From contig JAMJFZ010000770.1 in NCBI GenBank assembly GCA_026225945.1, forward strand, positions 3,233,501 to 3,297,500: a stretch of 64,000 nt of DNA, given 5' to 3'. Shown here piece by piece: positions 1 to 11,444 of this stretch. The translations under genes were made by a program, and so were the position numbers. The notes below the pieces were generated by a model. It had not been told where the DNA came from and did no database searches. It saw only the letters and a list, made by a program, of their open reading frames with translations. Every line of letters starts with the position of its first letter. Positions within the stretch are counted from its first letter, which is position 1. The DNA is from Cricetomys ansorgei. Lineage: Eukaryota > Chordata > Mammalia > Rodentia > Nesomyidae.

Positions 1-2255
1 ACAACGGGAACCTGATTGGCTGTCAGGGTCCACTGCTTCTCCATCATGGCAGGCAGATGGCCCTTCCAGTGAGGACCCTCTACACTTGGAATGGTAGTCC
101 CTTCCCACAGAAATTCAGAAAAGCAGGCAAGGCAAAGCCCTGGGTGGCAGCTTAACAGTGCCTTTGAACACTGGGTTCTGATGGGTTTCCCAAGGGGAAA
201 ACCTTTCACCTCTCTGGCATAGGCTGCTCTAGACTTGCCCGTCCATTCTTTCCCAAAGTGGCTCAAGTGGCTTTTCTGGCAACCCTGTCAGGTCTAAGGA
301 CAAGATGCCAAGCCCTCACTCCTAAGAAGGTGCTTTGGACTTCTAGATCAAGATTACACCTTGAGGCTTCTCTCCTCTGTAAGTCCTGCCTGGGGCCAAA
401 AATCAATAAAAACCAGAGCAGGAACAGGCCCTGTCAAGACATTCCTTCCATCTACAGAGGAGCTCAGAGGTCTCAGCCCTAACTACAGGCAGCAGCTGAG
501 GGTGGGATGGGACAGTGTTCCTGGGAAGCTGAAGGCACATGCAGGGCTCCCTGAGAGCATCTCCAAAGATGCACCTGGGGGCCATTCATCGGCTGTTTTT
601 CAGGACTGTGAGAAATCAATGGCATCTGCACTGCAAACTCATCATTAGGATGGGAGAACTCTGCAATGGAATTGATTTGTTTAGATATAATAATAGGATT
701 TAACAGAGGACTGTGGGGGTGGGGCAGGACCTCAGCAAACAAAACACAGTCATATAGCTACGAGAGAGGCTCTGGACCACAGGGGAGTCAGCTGCAAATC
801 ACCTCCCATGGTGCCTACTGAGCCCCATGAAATAGGTGGGTGCTGTCCCTGGCTCCAGCTGGCTCAGATATGTCCTCAGGAGCCTGTGGGTAGAGCCATA
901 ATCCTGGCTGGCCACAGCTGCACTGCTCTGGGGTACTTCTGCTTGAACACGGGTTCATCCAACACACTGTGATTAGCCCCTACCCCTGGGGTCCTGATAC
1001 CTGTGGGGGTAAAACGAGTAAACCCTGGGGTCGGATGAGAAAGTGCTCAGTGGAAATGGGGTGACAAAGTGACAACACAGACCAGCGAGTACTGACTGAA
1101 ATTCTTGGGGTGTCAGGAGTCCTGGGAAGGAGTGCTACAGAATAAAGGTGGGACTGGGCAGGAAAGAAAATTACATTAAAGACTGAGTAAGGGCTTTTTT
1201 GGAAATGGCTGACAGCTCAAGGATAAAGTACTTACTTCCCTGTTCTGACCAAAAAAATGGATAAGCACTGTACCTGTCATCTTGCAATGTTCTAGCCTCC
1301 TATATACTCTTATTACATGCCACTTCATTAATTCCACCTGTGACGAAGATGCCATTGTTTCCTACAGGTCATAAATTACACTGCTGAGGCGTATTTAGGC
1401 TGGCCAAAGTCATACAGCTGTGGAGCTGTATGTACCACATGAGCCTGCTCACTCCCCACTGCTCTTCTCTGCCCTCACGGAAACTGGACATCCATGTGAG
1501 CAGAGAGGCAGCTCCTGTGTCCGAAAGCCAGGCCTGAGCCACACTAAACTGGGCGTAGCAGTTCTAGGTAGTGTCTGAGAAGGGTGTGGGGAATTAGTTC
1601 AAGACTTGTTCTGGTCCTGAACATACTCCATCCATGATGAGCTGGACATGGGCTGGGCACATAGCCTGGCCTATACACTGGTGCCACACCACCCATATCG
1701 CCAATGGTGTGAGGCTCAGAAGTCTCGGGTGGGCTGAGAGGCCCAAACTGCTTTCAGACCCCACAGAGCCCGGGAGATTGCCTTGATGCTATCTAGTAAT
1801 CTGGACTTTTTCCATGGTGGCAATGGGAAGTTGGGAAGACAGAGTGTTGGAGAGGGTGACAAAGAGGCAGGAACATGGTGAAGCCTGGCTGCTGGCAGAG
1901 CAAGATGGTGAGATAAACATAGACTCAGAGATGATTAAAGGCACCCGGATGAGGAAGAGGGGAGTATCAATGATATCCCAGGCTTCTTCCATAACCCTCT
2001 GTTGATATGGAGACCATTCTCAACAAGAAAGAACTGTCTTCCATAGCAGTAAGAATTGACCAAGGACCCCAAGGAGCACTGGATCCAGGAAGTCCTGGCC
2101 CAGGGAGGGGCAACACAGGCCAGCAGCTGTCTCCTGCTAGGTTGTGTCCCTCTGTTGACATTTCTACTTTGTAAGTGGCGTTCTTCATCACTGCACCGAA
2201 AGGGCCCTGCTGCTGTGGTGGGGGCTCCTTCTGCCTTAATTTATAAAAAGTTTCA
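1..2255. other. Unique noncoding DNA
   Basis: Apart from a weak MIR at 1300-1440 I see no gene, promoter or mobile element. Short frames on both strands lack coding character. Confidence 0.6.
1300..1440 (-). mobile_element. MIR fragment, reverse
   Basis: CACTGCTGAGGCG followed by GGCCAAAGTCATACAGCTG matches reversed MIR (GAGGC...GGTCACACAGCT). Old and weak. Confidence 0.5.
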
Positions 2256-2257
2256 GG

Positions 2258-2510
2258 GCTAGAGAGATGGATGACTCAACAGGTAAAGCATTTACTCTGC
2301 AAGTATGAGGACCTGAGTCCCGGGCAAAGTGAGAGGCAATGGTGTGTATCTGTAATCCCAATGCAAGATAGAAGGCAAAGACGCTCCAATCCCCAGAAGC
2401 TTACAACCAAGCTAGTGTACACGAGGGCAATCAACAATAGAACATGCCTCAAACAAGATGGAAGGAAGGCAAGGATTGACGTCCATATGTGTCCATGGCC
2501 CTTGAGTACT

Positions 2511-2560
<50 letters not shown>
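2258..2560 (+). mobile_element. B3/B2-family SINE with (CA)n tail
   Basis: The start, GGGCTAGAGAGATGGATGAC, corresponds to the tRNA-like B2/B3 head (A box region), followed by ATGAGGACCTGAGTC (B box region) and a TCTGTAATCCCAATG segment. It ends in a (CA)n tail at 2512-2560. The copy is clearly diverged. These SINEs are RNA polymerase III derived and specific to muroid rodents. Confidence 0.8.
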
Positions 2561-2562
<2 letters not shown>

Positions 2563-3074
2563 CACATGATAACAATAAAAAAGAATTTCTAGAAATCTTT
2601 AGAAGGATTGGAGGAGAGCTGCCAAGGCCCTCTGTGCAAATGGGGAAACAGGCCTGATAAGCAACAGCCCAAGATCCATCATCCAGCTACTGGTGCAACC
2701 TGGGCAAAGACCTGATTGGCATGCTCTAGAACCCTCCTGAGAACAGGGTGGAGAAGAGCAGTTGGAGGGGAATACAGTAGTAGGTCTGGAGACATGGGGA
2801 GGGGTGACCAGCATCCAGCAGGGAACAGTCTATGACGTACAGGAAGGTCTGAATCCAGAGCAAAACAGCAAGTCTCCAAGCTGAGAGAAATCCAAGTGGG
2901 CCCATGGAGGGGAGGCACTCTGTCCAGCCAGAGCTGGCCCTGTCACCCAGCCTGTATCACACAGAAGAGATATGAATCTCCAGGATTTGGAACGTGTGTT
3001 GCTAACTCCGGGGCAGTCCTAGGTATGATCGGCTGTGGTCACTCTAGCTGGGCTGATTCTGGATTCTGGTTTCC

Positions 3075-3165
3075 AGTTCTGCCCCTTTCCAACTCTGGGT
3101 GGCCTTCTGTGCCTCAGTTTCCTCATCTGGAATGCAGTGTATAATAGGACTTTGGGTGTGTGTGT
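3075..3165 (+). mobile_element. MIR fragment
   Basis: TTCTGTGCCTCAGTTTCCTC ATCTGGAA is the MIR core motif (CTCAGTTTCCTCATCTG). MIR is an ancient mammalian tRNA-derived SINE. Confidence 0.75.
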
Positions 3166-3178
3166 GTGGGGGGGGGGT
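3150..3178. repeat. Short (TG)n plus G10 run
   Basis: GTGTGTGTGTG then ten G. Low complexity only. Confidence 0.9.
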
Positions 3179-3384
3179 TGGAGACTGAATTCAGTATCCC
3201 AAGTGCTTTGCTCAGCAGCTGACACCAGTCACTCAACACAGCAGGTGGCCACTGTCATCGCTACCAACTGTGCCCCTGGCCCCACTAGCAGGAGGCCCAG
3301 TGATGTGTCCGCATGCTGACTGGACCATGTGCTCTTCTGTGCACACGTGTACTGGAAACTGAGTCCTCATATTACTTAGGGTAA

Positions 3385-3490
3385 GTAAGATCATTATTAC
3401 ACTATTTCATTTGAGGAAACCGAGGCATACTGGAGTAGCCCATGTGCCAGGCACAAGCTCAAACCTGGAAAACCACTTCTGTTTCCATTG
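3385..3490 (-). mobile_element. MIR fragment, reverse
   Basis: CATTTGAGGAAACCGAGGCA is the reversed MIR core. Confidence 0.6.
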
Positions 3491-4237
3491 GGCTGAGTCC
3501 AAAGCCAGCCAGCCACTGGATGAAGGCCAGTGTCCATACACTTCTGGTCATGCCGACCTGGGGCAAGAAATAAACAAACACTGGCTAGGCAGGCAAGGCA
3601 GGCCATGCTGAAGGTTCGTGGAGTGGGTAAGAGGCCCTGACCTGGATGGTAGAAGTCAAGTTGCCAATTCTTATCCTGTTCTGGAACATTCCTTTCCTGT
3701 TCCAGCATATCAATCTCATTTATTAGATTCCCAGAGTAGCTATATGAGAAAAACCCAAGAAAGGCTCGGCTCCTGACCCAGACTTTTCTGTAGGTTGTCT
3801 CGGTACATCTTTGTCATACTCTATGGTCCATTTCAGAGTTGGGAATGCACCGGGCTCTCAACATCCACGCCTAAACCTGATTCCTCTTCATTGCTGGAGT
3901 GACGAAGATGGACAAACAGAACTGGTATAAAGGCAACGCTGTGTCTGAATCCAGCAGAGAACAGGATGAGAATTGAGCACCATGTCATTGGGGGTGGGTG
4001 GATGGAGCATGCCCGCTGCTGGAGCCCAGGGATGGGATGACCACTGTGGACAGGGTGTGCCCACAGGGAGGCAAGGAATGGGAGGTGAGGTTCCAGAGGG
4101 GCCACTGCCTGACAGCTGGAGGACATGAAGACCTGACTGAGACTCCTCCATAGACTGCAAGGCAGAGACTAGTACCTCCCCAGGAAAAAGGTCACTGAGG
4201 CGGGAGCAAGTATAGGCTGGGCAGGGGCTGTGAGAAG

Positions 4238-4247
4238 CTATTTTTAG
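4238..4247 (-). promoter_or_regulatory. Perfect MEF2 motif
   Basis: CTATTTTTAG (minus strand CTAAAAATAG) is the optimal MEF2 site. E-box-like words CAGCTG (about 4112) and CACTTG (about 4311) flank it. A single 10-bp match in 64 kb has limited weight. Confidence 0.3.
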
Positions 4248-4444
4248 TGTCTTGATGCAAAAGGGAGAGGCCCTTTTCCCTACCAGGTAAATGTCAGCAC
4301 CAACAGCACTTGTGGCCAATTAGAGCAGATGAGGTCCAGGAGGGAAGAGAGCCAGGCCTTACCTCCTGTGGGCCTCCAGCCACTCCAGCTAGCAGCTTCC
4401 CCAAATGTACAGCCAACATTTGCTTGATCCCCAGATGGGTGTGG

Positions 4445-4600
4445 TCAGGGCCCCTGATCCTGAGCTTGATTTAGGATTGGCTGTGTGACCTTGGCCAAAT
4501 ATCTTGCCTTCCCTGACTGTAGTTTTTCCTATGGAATCAGGCTTATACCCAGCTGGTATTATGAGAATGATGTGAGTCAGGGATCATGGAGATGCTTTGA
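4445..4600 (+). mobile_element. MIR fragment
   Basis: GGCTGTGTGACCTTGGCCAA is the canonical MIR word, followed by a decayed core and 3' part. Confidence 0.7.
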
Positions 4601-4604
4601 GTTC

Positions 4605-6915
4605 AGGGAATTTTGCCACCACTCGCTGTAGGATAGCTGTTGTAGCATCCCAGAAAGAACCAAAGGCTTCCTGGACAGGATCCTGGGCCATTCCTAGGCA
4701 GATGGGGCTGGAGTTGGAAGCTAGGCACACTGCTAGGTACAGGAGATATATGCAATCCCAGGACTTAGCATCCAAGAGGCCTATGGTTATAGCTACCGAC
4801 AGAAAAGAGGTGAGAACAAGACTACTGATTGGAGACTGGTGGCAGCCAGGGAGGTCTCCTCATGTAATACACCAGAGCCTGGGCCAATTGCCACGGCCTT
4901 GGGAGGACCACCCTCTCCCTGCCTCAGGGAAGCAGTGGGTTCCAGATGGGGATGCCCAAATCAGTCCATTCTCCCAAGCCTACTCTGGGAAGTAGATGCT
5001 TAGTCCTCAGGTAGAATTACACTGAGGGCCAGTCCCTGCCATCCCTGGATGGTCTAGGCTGGTAAACTCTTGGAGTCTGGAGCTAGCCATCATCAGCTAG
5101 GAAGAAGCCCTGAGTCCAGCTGCAGTTTCCTTGGCCAGTTGTCCATCAAGGACCTAGATAGTTCTCCCTCAGCAAAACCCCAAGCACAGCTTGTGCTGAC
5201 CAAAGGCAGATGTTCCCTCCAAAGACTGAAGGAGTCTCCTTGGTACCTGAAGCCCAGAGAAGATCCAAGGGAAACTGAGACACAGAAGTAGGACATTAGA
5301 GACTTAGAAGGAAAGTACAAACTCCATTGTTCTGGCATCTGGACTTCCAAGGACATCTACCCACCCCTTTCCTTTATCACCCCCTAGGCCCTCTACACAG
5401 CCCTTGGGGCAGCCTCTCTGTTCTGGTTCTCCTGGGGCTTGGATGCTAGCAGTCCAATACAGGCTAACTTTTCAGGACCAGCTGCAGGCCCTTGCCCCAG
5501 GTACCAGGAATGCCATACCATAGCCTCCCAGACTGCAGGTTGGCTGAGTACTTGGGTATCCCTCTGCAAGAGGACTATGGGTGGGTCCTGATCTCCACTC
5601 CACTTGCTGTCCTCATCCATAGCATCCTAGCACCAAATAAATGGCTCATGGTGGAGAAGACTTCACTACTGTGAGTGCCACGACAGAAGGCAGTGATCAG
5701 GTTTTCACAGAGCTGGGTTCCTAAGCTTCTTCTAGCTGAGTCTCCACAGACAACTGAGCTTCCCTGGCCCCACTATCTGCAGCCACAGCTCCTCAGTTGA
5801 CTTTGGTTTCTGGTGAACTCAGTGCTCCAGTGACTACTGCTGGTTCCCATTGTCAGCATCGCCACCTTCCACATAGCCAGGGTAGTTTAGGAGGGCAATG
5901 TGCTTGGGTATAAAGCTGGAGTCCATGCTGTATTACTGGGTGTATCTCTAACTCTGGGCCTCAGGCCTCCTTGAACCAGGAGGGATTATTCAGGTGGGTT
6001 CTGAAGCACACTCCTCTGGTAGAGTGTATAATTCAAGACAGTGGTCAGCTCAGGGTCTTCTTTGCTGTGAGGTATGAAGGAGCTTTGGACCCAGAGACAA
6101 AAGGCACAAACAGAGTTGTCCTTTACTCCAAGTGTGGTCTGGGTATGTGTCTCATGGACAAGAGAAAGGTGAACTCCAGGCAAGAGCTGGGTGACAGACC
6201 TCAATGGGATGGAGAATCACCTGCTAGTATACTCACAGAGGTCTCTGTGGCCCATCACCCCCACATAAATAGGTAAGTGGTAGAGCCAGAGAGAAACCCA
6301 GCCTTGCCCACCTTGACAAGGATGTCATCTATCCAAGTCATAGCCTCTTGTGTCTGCCATAGTAAAGCTGTGTGTCCCCAGGCTGGTTTCTAGGCTTCTG
6401 TAATCCTAACTTTTCCCCCAGGAACATCCTCCCCAAGCTTCTGCACTGAGCTTGGGCCCCTGAGGAGTGAGGGACTCACAGATGTGCAGAGTGTGGCAGA
6501 AAAGGGTGGCACATGGCCACCCCTGGGGTAGGTGGGCTTTTCCCTCCCAGAGAAGGAACTGGGGTTCAAGAACTGGTAGGGCCCGAGGACCTTCTCTCAG
6601 CCTGGGAACCCAGGCTCTGCCTCCAGTGTGGAGACTGAGGCTGGACCCCAAGTTCCCAGAGAGCTGCCTTTCTCTCATTACAGAAGAAAGAAGCCAGGCC
6701 AAACGAGTGTGGGTCTCCGGGACCCTGGAGAGCTGCCGAAGCACCTGACTGGACACTTTCATACCTGTGCATTCAGTTCTGTGCCTACTGCCTTGGATTC
6801 ATGCTTGCCCAGCTACCCAAGCACCATCTGCATTTAGCATGAGGGCCCAGCATGGTGCCAGTGCCTGTGAGAGCCAGTCTGACAACAGGGAGAACATATG
6901 ATTTCAGAGGAAACT
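4605..6915. other. Noncoding stretch
   Basis: GC-moderate, CpG-poor sequence with no recognised repeat or exon. Frames up to about 130 codons overlap on both strands and have no recognisable domains. Confidence 0.6.
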
Positions 6916-6919
6916 AGGC

Positions 6920-7110
6920 TTCATCCCAGCTCCACCAATGGCTGTGTGACTCTGGGTAGTTTCCCTGGTCTCATCTGTACAATAGGACAAGCCCAGCTGA
7001 TGCCTTTAAAAAATTCACCTTCTGGTTGTATAGGCTAAGAAACAGATACAGAGAAAGGCAGGGACTTATCCAAGGTCTCACAGCAGGTCTAGTAGAAAGG
7101 CCACCCCACC
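6920..7110. mobile_element. MIR fragments, head to head
   Basis: A plus copy (GGCTGTGTGACTCTGGGTAG, TCATCTGTACAATAGGAC) is followed by a minus copy (AAGGTCTCACAGCAGG at 7071). Confidence 0.6.
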
Positions 7111-7673
7111 CTGCAGACCCACAAGGGCAAGAATGAGCAGCAGGTTGTAGACTATTTGCAGCTCCAGGCTGGAGTAGCGGGAGGCAGGGTGTGGCAGGGC
7201 AGGCTGCAGAGGCTGCTGGTAGAAGGGTGGCCTGGAGGCCACAAATTCCAGGCAGGGGCTGGAGCATGCATTCTCAGCTGGACTGAGGACTGACAGGCAT
7301 GCCACAGGTGCCCTGGAGTCCAGTTCTGCATGACCTCGGGCTGGATCCAGCCAGCCCTGTGCGTGCTGGCCTTGGCACCCAATGTCTTTTCAGACAGCCT
7401 ACACTGTGCCTAACACTGGAAGTGCACAGATTACAGGTGATTACCAGGCTAGAGGCATGAAGCCATACTCTGGAACCCGGAGGCTGGTGGTGCAGGTGTG
7501 TGGCCCTTGTCATGTGGCTGCCCATGGAATACGCATGGGATCACTTCTCAGAAACCCAAATCTCCTACACCCTTTCCCACTATGTCTTCTCAGTGATTCC
7601 ACAGGCAAGCCCCTCTGTAGAAACTGCCCCTGTGTACCCACACATCTGGGATCAACCACATCACTCCTCCCCC

Positions 7674-7680
<7 letters not shown>

Positions 7681-7706
<26 letters not shown>

Positions 7707-7707
7707 C
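7681..7707. repeat. (CA)n microsatellite
   Basis: A pure (AC)13 run after a C-rich stretch. Confidence 0.95.
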
Positions 7708-7709
7708 TG

Positions 7710-8995
7710 GCTATCCACTACCCATCCACAGGTCCTGCTGGAGGCATAGTGACCATTTGACACCTCCCAGAGCAGGCTTGCCCAAGCTTTGTGTGAGCTG
7801 AGCCATATCCATCCCAGGAATGAGTAGGGCTCATCCAGCACCTGCCAGGTCATCTTCAGCAGCCTAGAACCTAGAGCCTGTACCAGAAGTTGAAGTTAAA
7901 TTTTACCAAGAGGAAAAAGTCAGTTTCTAGGCCAGAGCTCAGGAATGACTCTTTATGGCCATCATCCATATCATGGCCTACATGGACCTCACCACAGCCC
8001 AGGACCTTGGAGAGGGGTTAGGCCTCATAGCCTCTATTTTTGCATCCAGCTGACAGGATCTAACAAGTTATGGGAGCACTCTGCCAACTACAGAAAGCCA
8101 CAAGAGGCAGCAGCACCTGGTTGAGGCACTGGGGCACAGAGATCTCCAGGCATCTAACCACAGGAACAAGTAGACAAAACTGGGCAAGCAAGGGGTAGTC
8201 TAGACAGAAGACTGCAAATACAGAGCTCTGGACTTTGCAGAAGCTGTTCTGCTGCCAAATCTTCTTTTCTCTTTGTCCCTTGTCATGCATGCTGCCTGGT
8301 CTGGTAGACTTGGAAAAGACCAAAACTCAGGCTGCCAGTTTTAGCAGGGATGGGCCTTGGGAGCAGGGACTGTAGGACAGGCTGGAACAGTGTACCCAAG
8401 GGAGCTCCCCCACAACCCTAACGCAGTCTGTCCCCAGATGATTGAGACAAGCTGGACCCTAACATCATAGAGCCTCCGGCTATGGGGGGTACCACTGCTC
8501 ATGTAGTAGGTGAGGCTCGGAGGTCAACGGGCTTTGGACATGGCTTGTAAGTGGTGAAGCCTGAGCACTCGATTACTTCCACTTCACTCTACTTTCATGC
8601 AGACCTGGTTTCATGGCTGGCCTTGGGCACATTGGTTCTCCTGCTTTAAAGGACCTCACTGGGCCAAAACCATCTTGAAGTCCTTAGTAATTTGTGAACA
8701 ACTGGTTTTGATTTTTATTTTTCACTGGCCCTCAAGTGATACGGCTGGGCCCTATTCTCACAGATTCTCATGAGCACTTGGGTGCAGGCCTGAATGGCTG
8801 TGAGTTAACTTTTGCTGCCCCAGGACTCTGTAGGAGCTGTGCCCTCTGCTTGGTCTTCTTTTCCACCATATCAACATAGTAACTCTCTCTCCTTTCCACC
8901 TTTATTTCCCGGGGAGGCAATTCAACTGTCACTTCCCAGGGTTCAATCCTAGGTTTTCTACCTTAATTTAAATGTTACTTCCATGCCAGGGAAGG
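7710..8995. other. Noncoding stretch
   Basis: No repeat, exon or RNA gene recognised. A short AT-rich piece at 8685-8725 is the only change in texture. Confidence 0.55.
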
Positions 8996-8999
8996 AGCA

Positions 9000-9480
9000 G
9001 AAAGGATGGCTTGGGTGCAATCAATACCAATTCTGGCCTTGTCATTTCCTCCTGTGTAGCCTACTCTCTCCAGGCTTCAGTTACCCTGTCTAGCATGAAA
9101 TGGCCAATTCCTGGAGGGAGCCAGACCAGAGGAAGCTGGATCAGAACCAGCAGCCACTGTCACTTTGTAGAAGGCCTTTTGCCTTGAGTTGGTTCTCCTG
9201 AGGACATTCAGCCCCACTCTCGAAAAGGTGCCTCAGAATGTGGGGACCAGGACAGGGTTCAGGGGTGCACAGATCTGAACTTGAACCCAGGTTTGGTCAG
9301 GTGTGTAGTCTTGGGCATGGAACTTCCTGAGGTTCAGTTTCCTCACAGCGCAAAGGTGATGATGACAGCCTCTCTTCAGGGCAGTTATGGAGGGAAAATG
9401 CTTAGCATGGTACCTATGCACAGTCAAGAGCTCACAGGAGCAGAGGACATCACTATTATTATGAGTACTGTTACTATCTC
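9000..9480 (+). mobile_element. Two MIR fragments
   Basis: One lies near 9030-9110 (CAGGCTTCAGTTACCCTGTC). A better one lies at 9265-9470 (CTTGAACCCAGGTTTGG, GAGGTTCAGTTTCCTCAC, GCTTAGCATGGTACC). Confidence 0.6.
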
Positions 9481-9489
9481 CATGAACTG

Positions 9490-10565
9490 GGTTAGAAGGC
9501 AAAATCCCTTAGCAGGAGGAAGAGAGCTACCAAACTTACACAGGGCATTAACAATAATAAAACCACATATCCAAGGCCCAAACTAGGCCTCTGTTCTCTC
9601 CTTTTGGTTTGGGAGCCCAGGAACAAAATAGAAGTGGAGAAATGAGCAATCCCCCCAGACTAGAACTCAAGCCACTGACATTACCTGTTTCAGGTGGTCA
9701 GACACACCTACCCACTCCTCAGTGGCAGATTCCCAGTACCAATATAGCTGGCCCAACCACTCACCTGCTACGGTTTCTGCCAGTCAATCACAGCTCAAGG
9801 CTCTTGCAATGTTGGAGAAGGGAGGCTGTGGGGAAGGAGATGCTGAGTGGGTTCTATGCTGTCTGAGCACAGTGGCCAAAGTTCTGCAAGAAAGAGCAGA
9901 GGGGACAATGAGCTCCAGTTTTGGGCCTGCAGGCAACCCCTGAGTTCCCTAGCTGACCTCTAAGTCCAGCCTGCCTGGGTCCCTCAAAACTACTTCCTGG
10001 AAAATGCAGCTGCATGCTCAAAGGGAGCTCCATAGAAACTAGGGGCTTTAGTTCCTTTTAGAAGAGGCACAGACTCCTGAAATTCATACATGAGACCCTA
10101 GAGCCAGTCTAGATCTAGAGCCTGTACGCAGACAACAGCAGTCACACCTCCATGCTATACCATACCAGCAGGCCTCTTAGCCTCTATCTGTGTCTCTTCT
10201 CTGTCTTTCCAAGCCTCAAGCCCGAGTGGCCTTGGAGCTCATGCTTGGATTCTCTGGGAGGCCCTCTCTGACCACCCCCCGTTCTCTGCAGATTTGAACA
10301 TCTTGACCAAGTCTCTTCCAGATTTCCTCGTCAGAAAGAAGATCTGCCAACCTGTCCTCTGACACTGTTATCAAGGGCCACAAAGACCATTTGGTATTGG
10401 ATGGAGAAGACAGGGAGCGGGTTTGTGATGAGGACCTCAAACCTGGTAAAGTGGGGGGTTCACTAGACAGGCTGAAACTGTGGGCATCTGCCATGTGCCT
10501 TCAGTTAGTAGGCCTTGAGAACATGCCCAAATGCTTCCTGGTTCCAGAACATGATGGTAGCACTG
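9490..10565. other. Noncoding stretch
   Basis: Nothing recognisable apart from ordinary unique sequence. No CpG enrichment. Confidence 0.55.
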
Positions 10566-10566
10566 A

Positions 10567-10570
<4 letters not shown>

Positions 10571-10636
<66 letters not shown>

Positions 10637-10710
10637 GGAGACAGAGACAGAGATAGACAGAGACAGACAGAGAGATAGAGATAGAAAGACACAGAGAGAG
10701 ATTTTCTCTG
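10571..10710. repeat. Compound (TG)n(GA)n(GACAGA)n microsatellite
   Basis: (TG)n at 10571-10602 passes directly into (GA)n and then a degenerate GACAGA/GATAGA series. Confidence 0.95.
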
Positions 10711-10714
10711 CTAT

Positions 10715-10800
10715 TCTACAAATGAGGAAACTGAGGCCCTTAGAGGGCACACTAGGAACAAGGTCAGAAGTATATCATGTCTCCCAGCTTTACACACTAC
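10715..10800 (-). mobile_element. MIR fragment, reverse
   Basis: CTACAAATGAGGAAACTGAG GCCCTTAGAGG is the reversed MIR core directly after the GACAGA microsatellite. Confidence 0.7.
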
Positions 10801-11094
10801 GGTAGAATCAGGTATGGAGGCTGTTTTTCAGGCTTTTCTCGGCTGTGTCCCCAGACAGCTGACTGTTGGGGATCAGCTATGAAAGATGGGAAGTCCCCAG
10901 GGTTGGAAAAAGTGCCAGAGGGAAGAAAGTCTCCTCAGGACAAACTGCCCAGCCTGCTAGCCCTTCTTGCCTCAGCCTGGAGACCTGAGGCTAGGGCACA
11001 GAGAGGGCAGCACAGGAATCCTCTTGCAGCATCTCCATATGAGTGAGCAAAGCCACTCATCTGTAGCTGACAGGCCTTTCTAAAACTCCCTCTG

Positions 11095-11440
11095 GACCTA
11101 ACCACTCCTGGTGGAGTATACATTACTATTACCACTTTGGAGGAAGGCGTGGAAACAGCAGTCTGGTGGACTAGCCCATGACCCAGCAAGTCCATGTTTA
11201 CAGAAATGCATACATTGGTTCACCAGTGTGTTCATCAGTGCCAGACACAACAGCCCCAGTGTGAATACTTTCTACAGAAACACCAGCCACAGGATGGACA
11301 AATTGGTGCACTCCCTTGAAGTATTGAGAGGATGTGACTCCTAACGATATCCAGCAACACACATAAATCTCACCAACTGCTCTCCCAGATATGGGAGAGA
11401 ATACACTTCAGGATCAATTAGACCAAAGTCAAGAAGAGAC
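11095..11440 (+). mobile_element. Decayed L1M fragment (ORF2 3' region)
   Basis: The order of short words follows the 3' part of old L1 ORF2: GGAAACAGCAGTCTGG, CATGACCCAGCAAGTCCATG, TTCATCAGTG, CCCCAGTGTGAATA and AGGATGGACAAATT. It is heavily diverged with no intact frame. It is an ancient insertion shared among placental mammals in principle. Confidence 0.5.
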
Positions 11441-11444
11441 AAGG

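Noticed and set aside
4295..4316. REST/NRSF (RE1)-like word TCAGCACCAACAGCAC
   Set aside because: Left and right halves are spaced too closely for a canonical or accepted non-canonical RE1.
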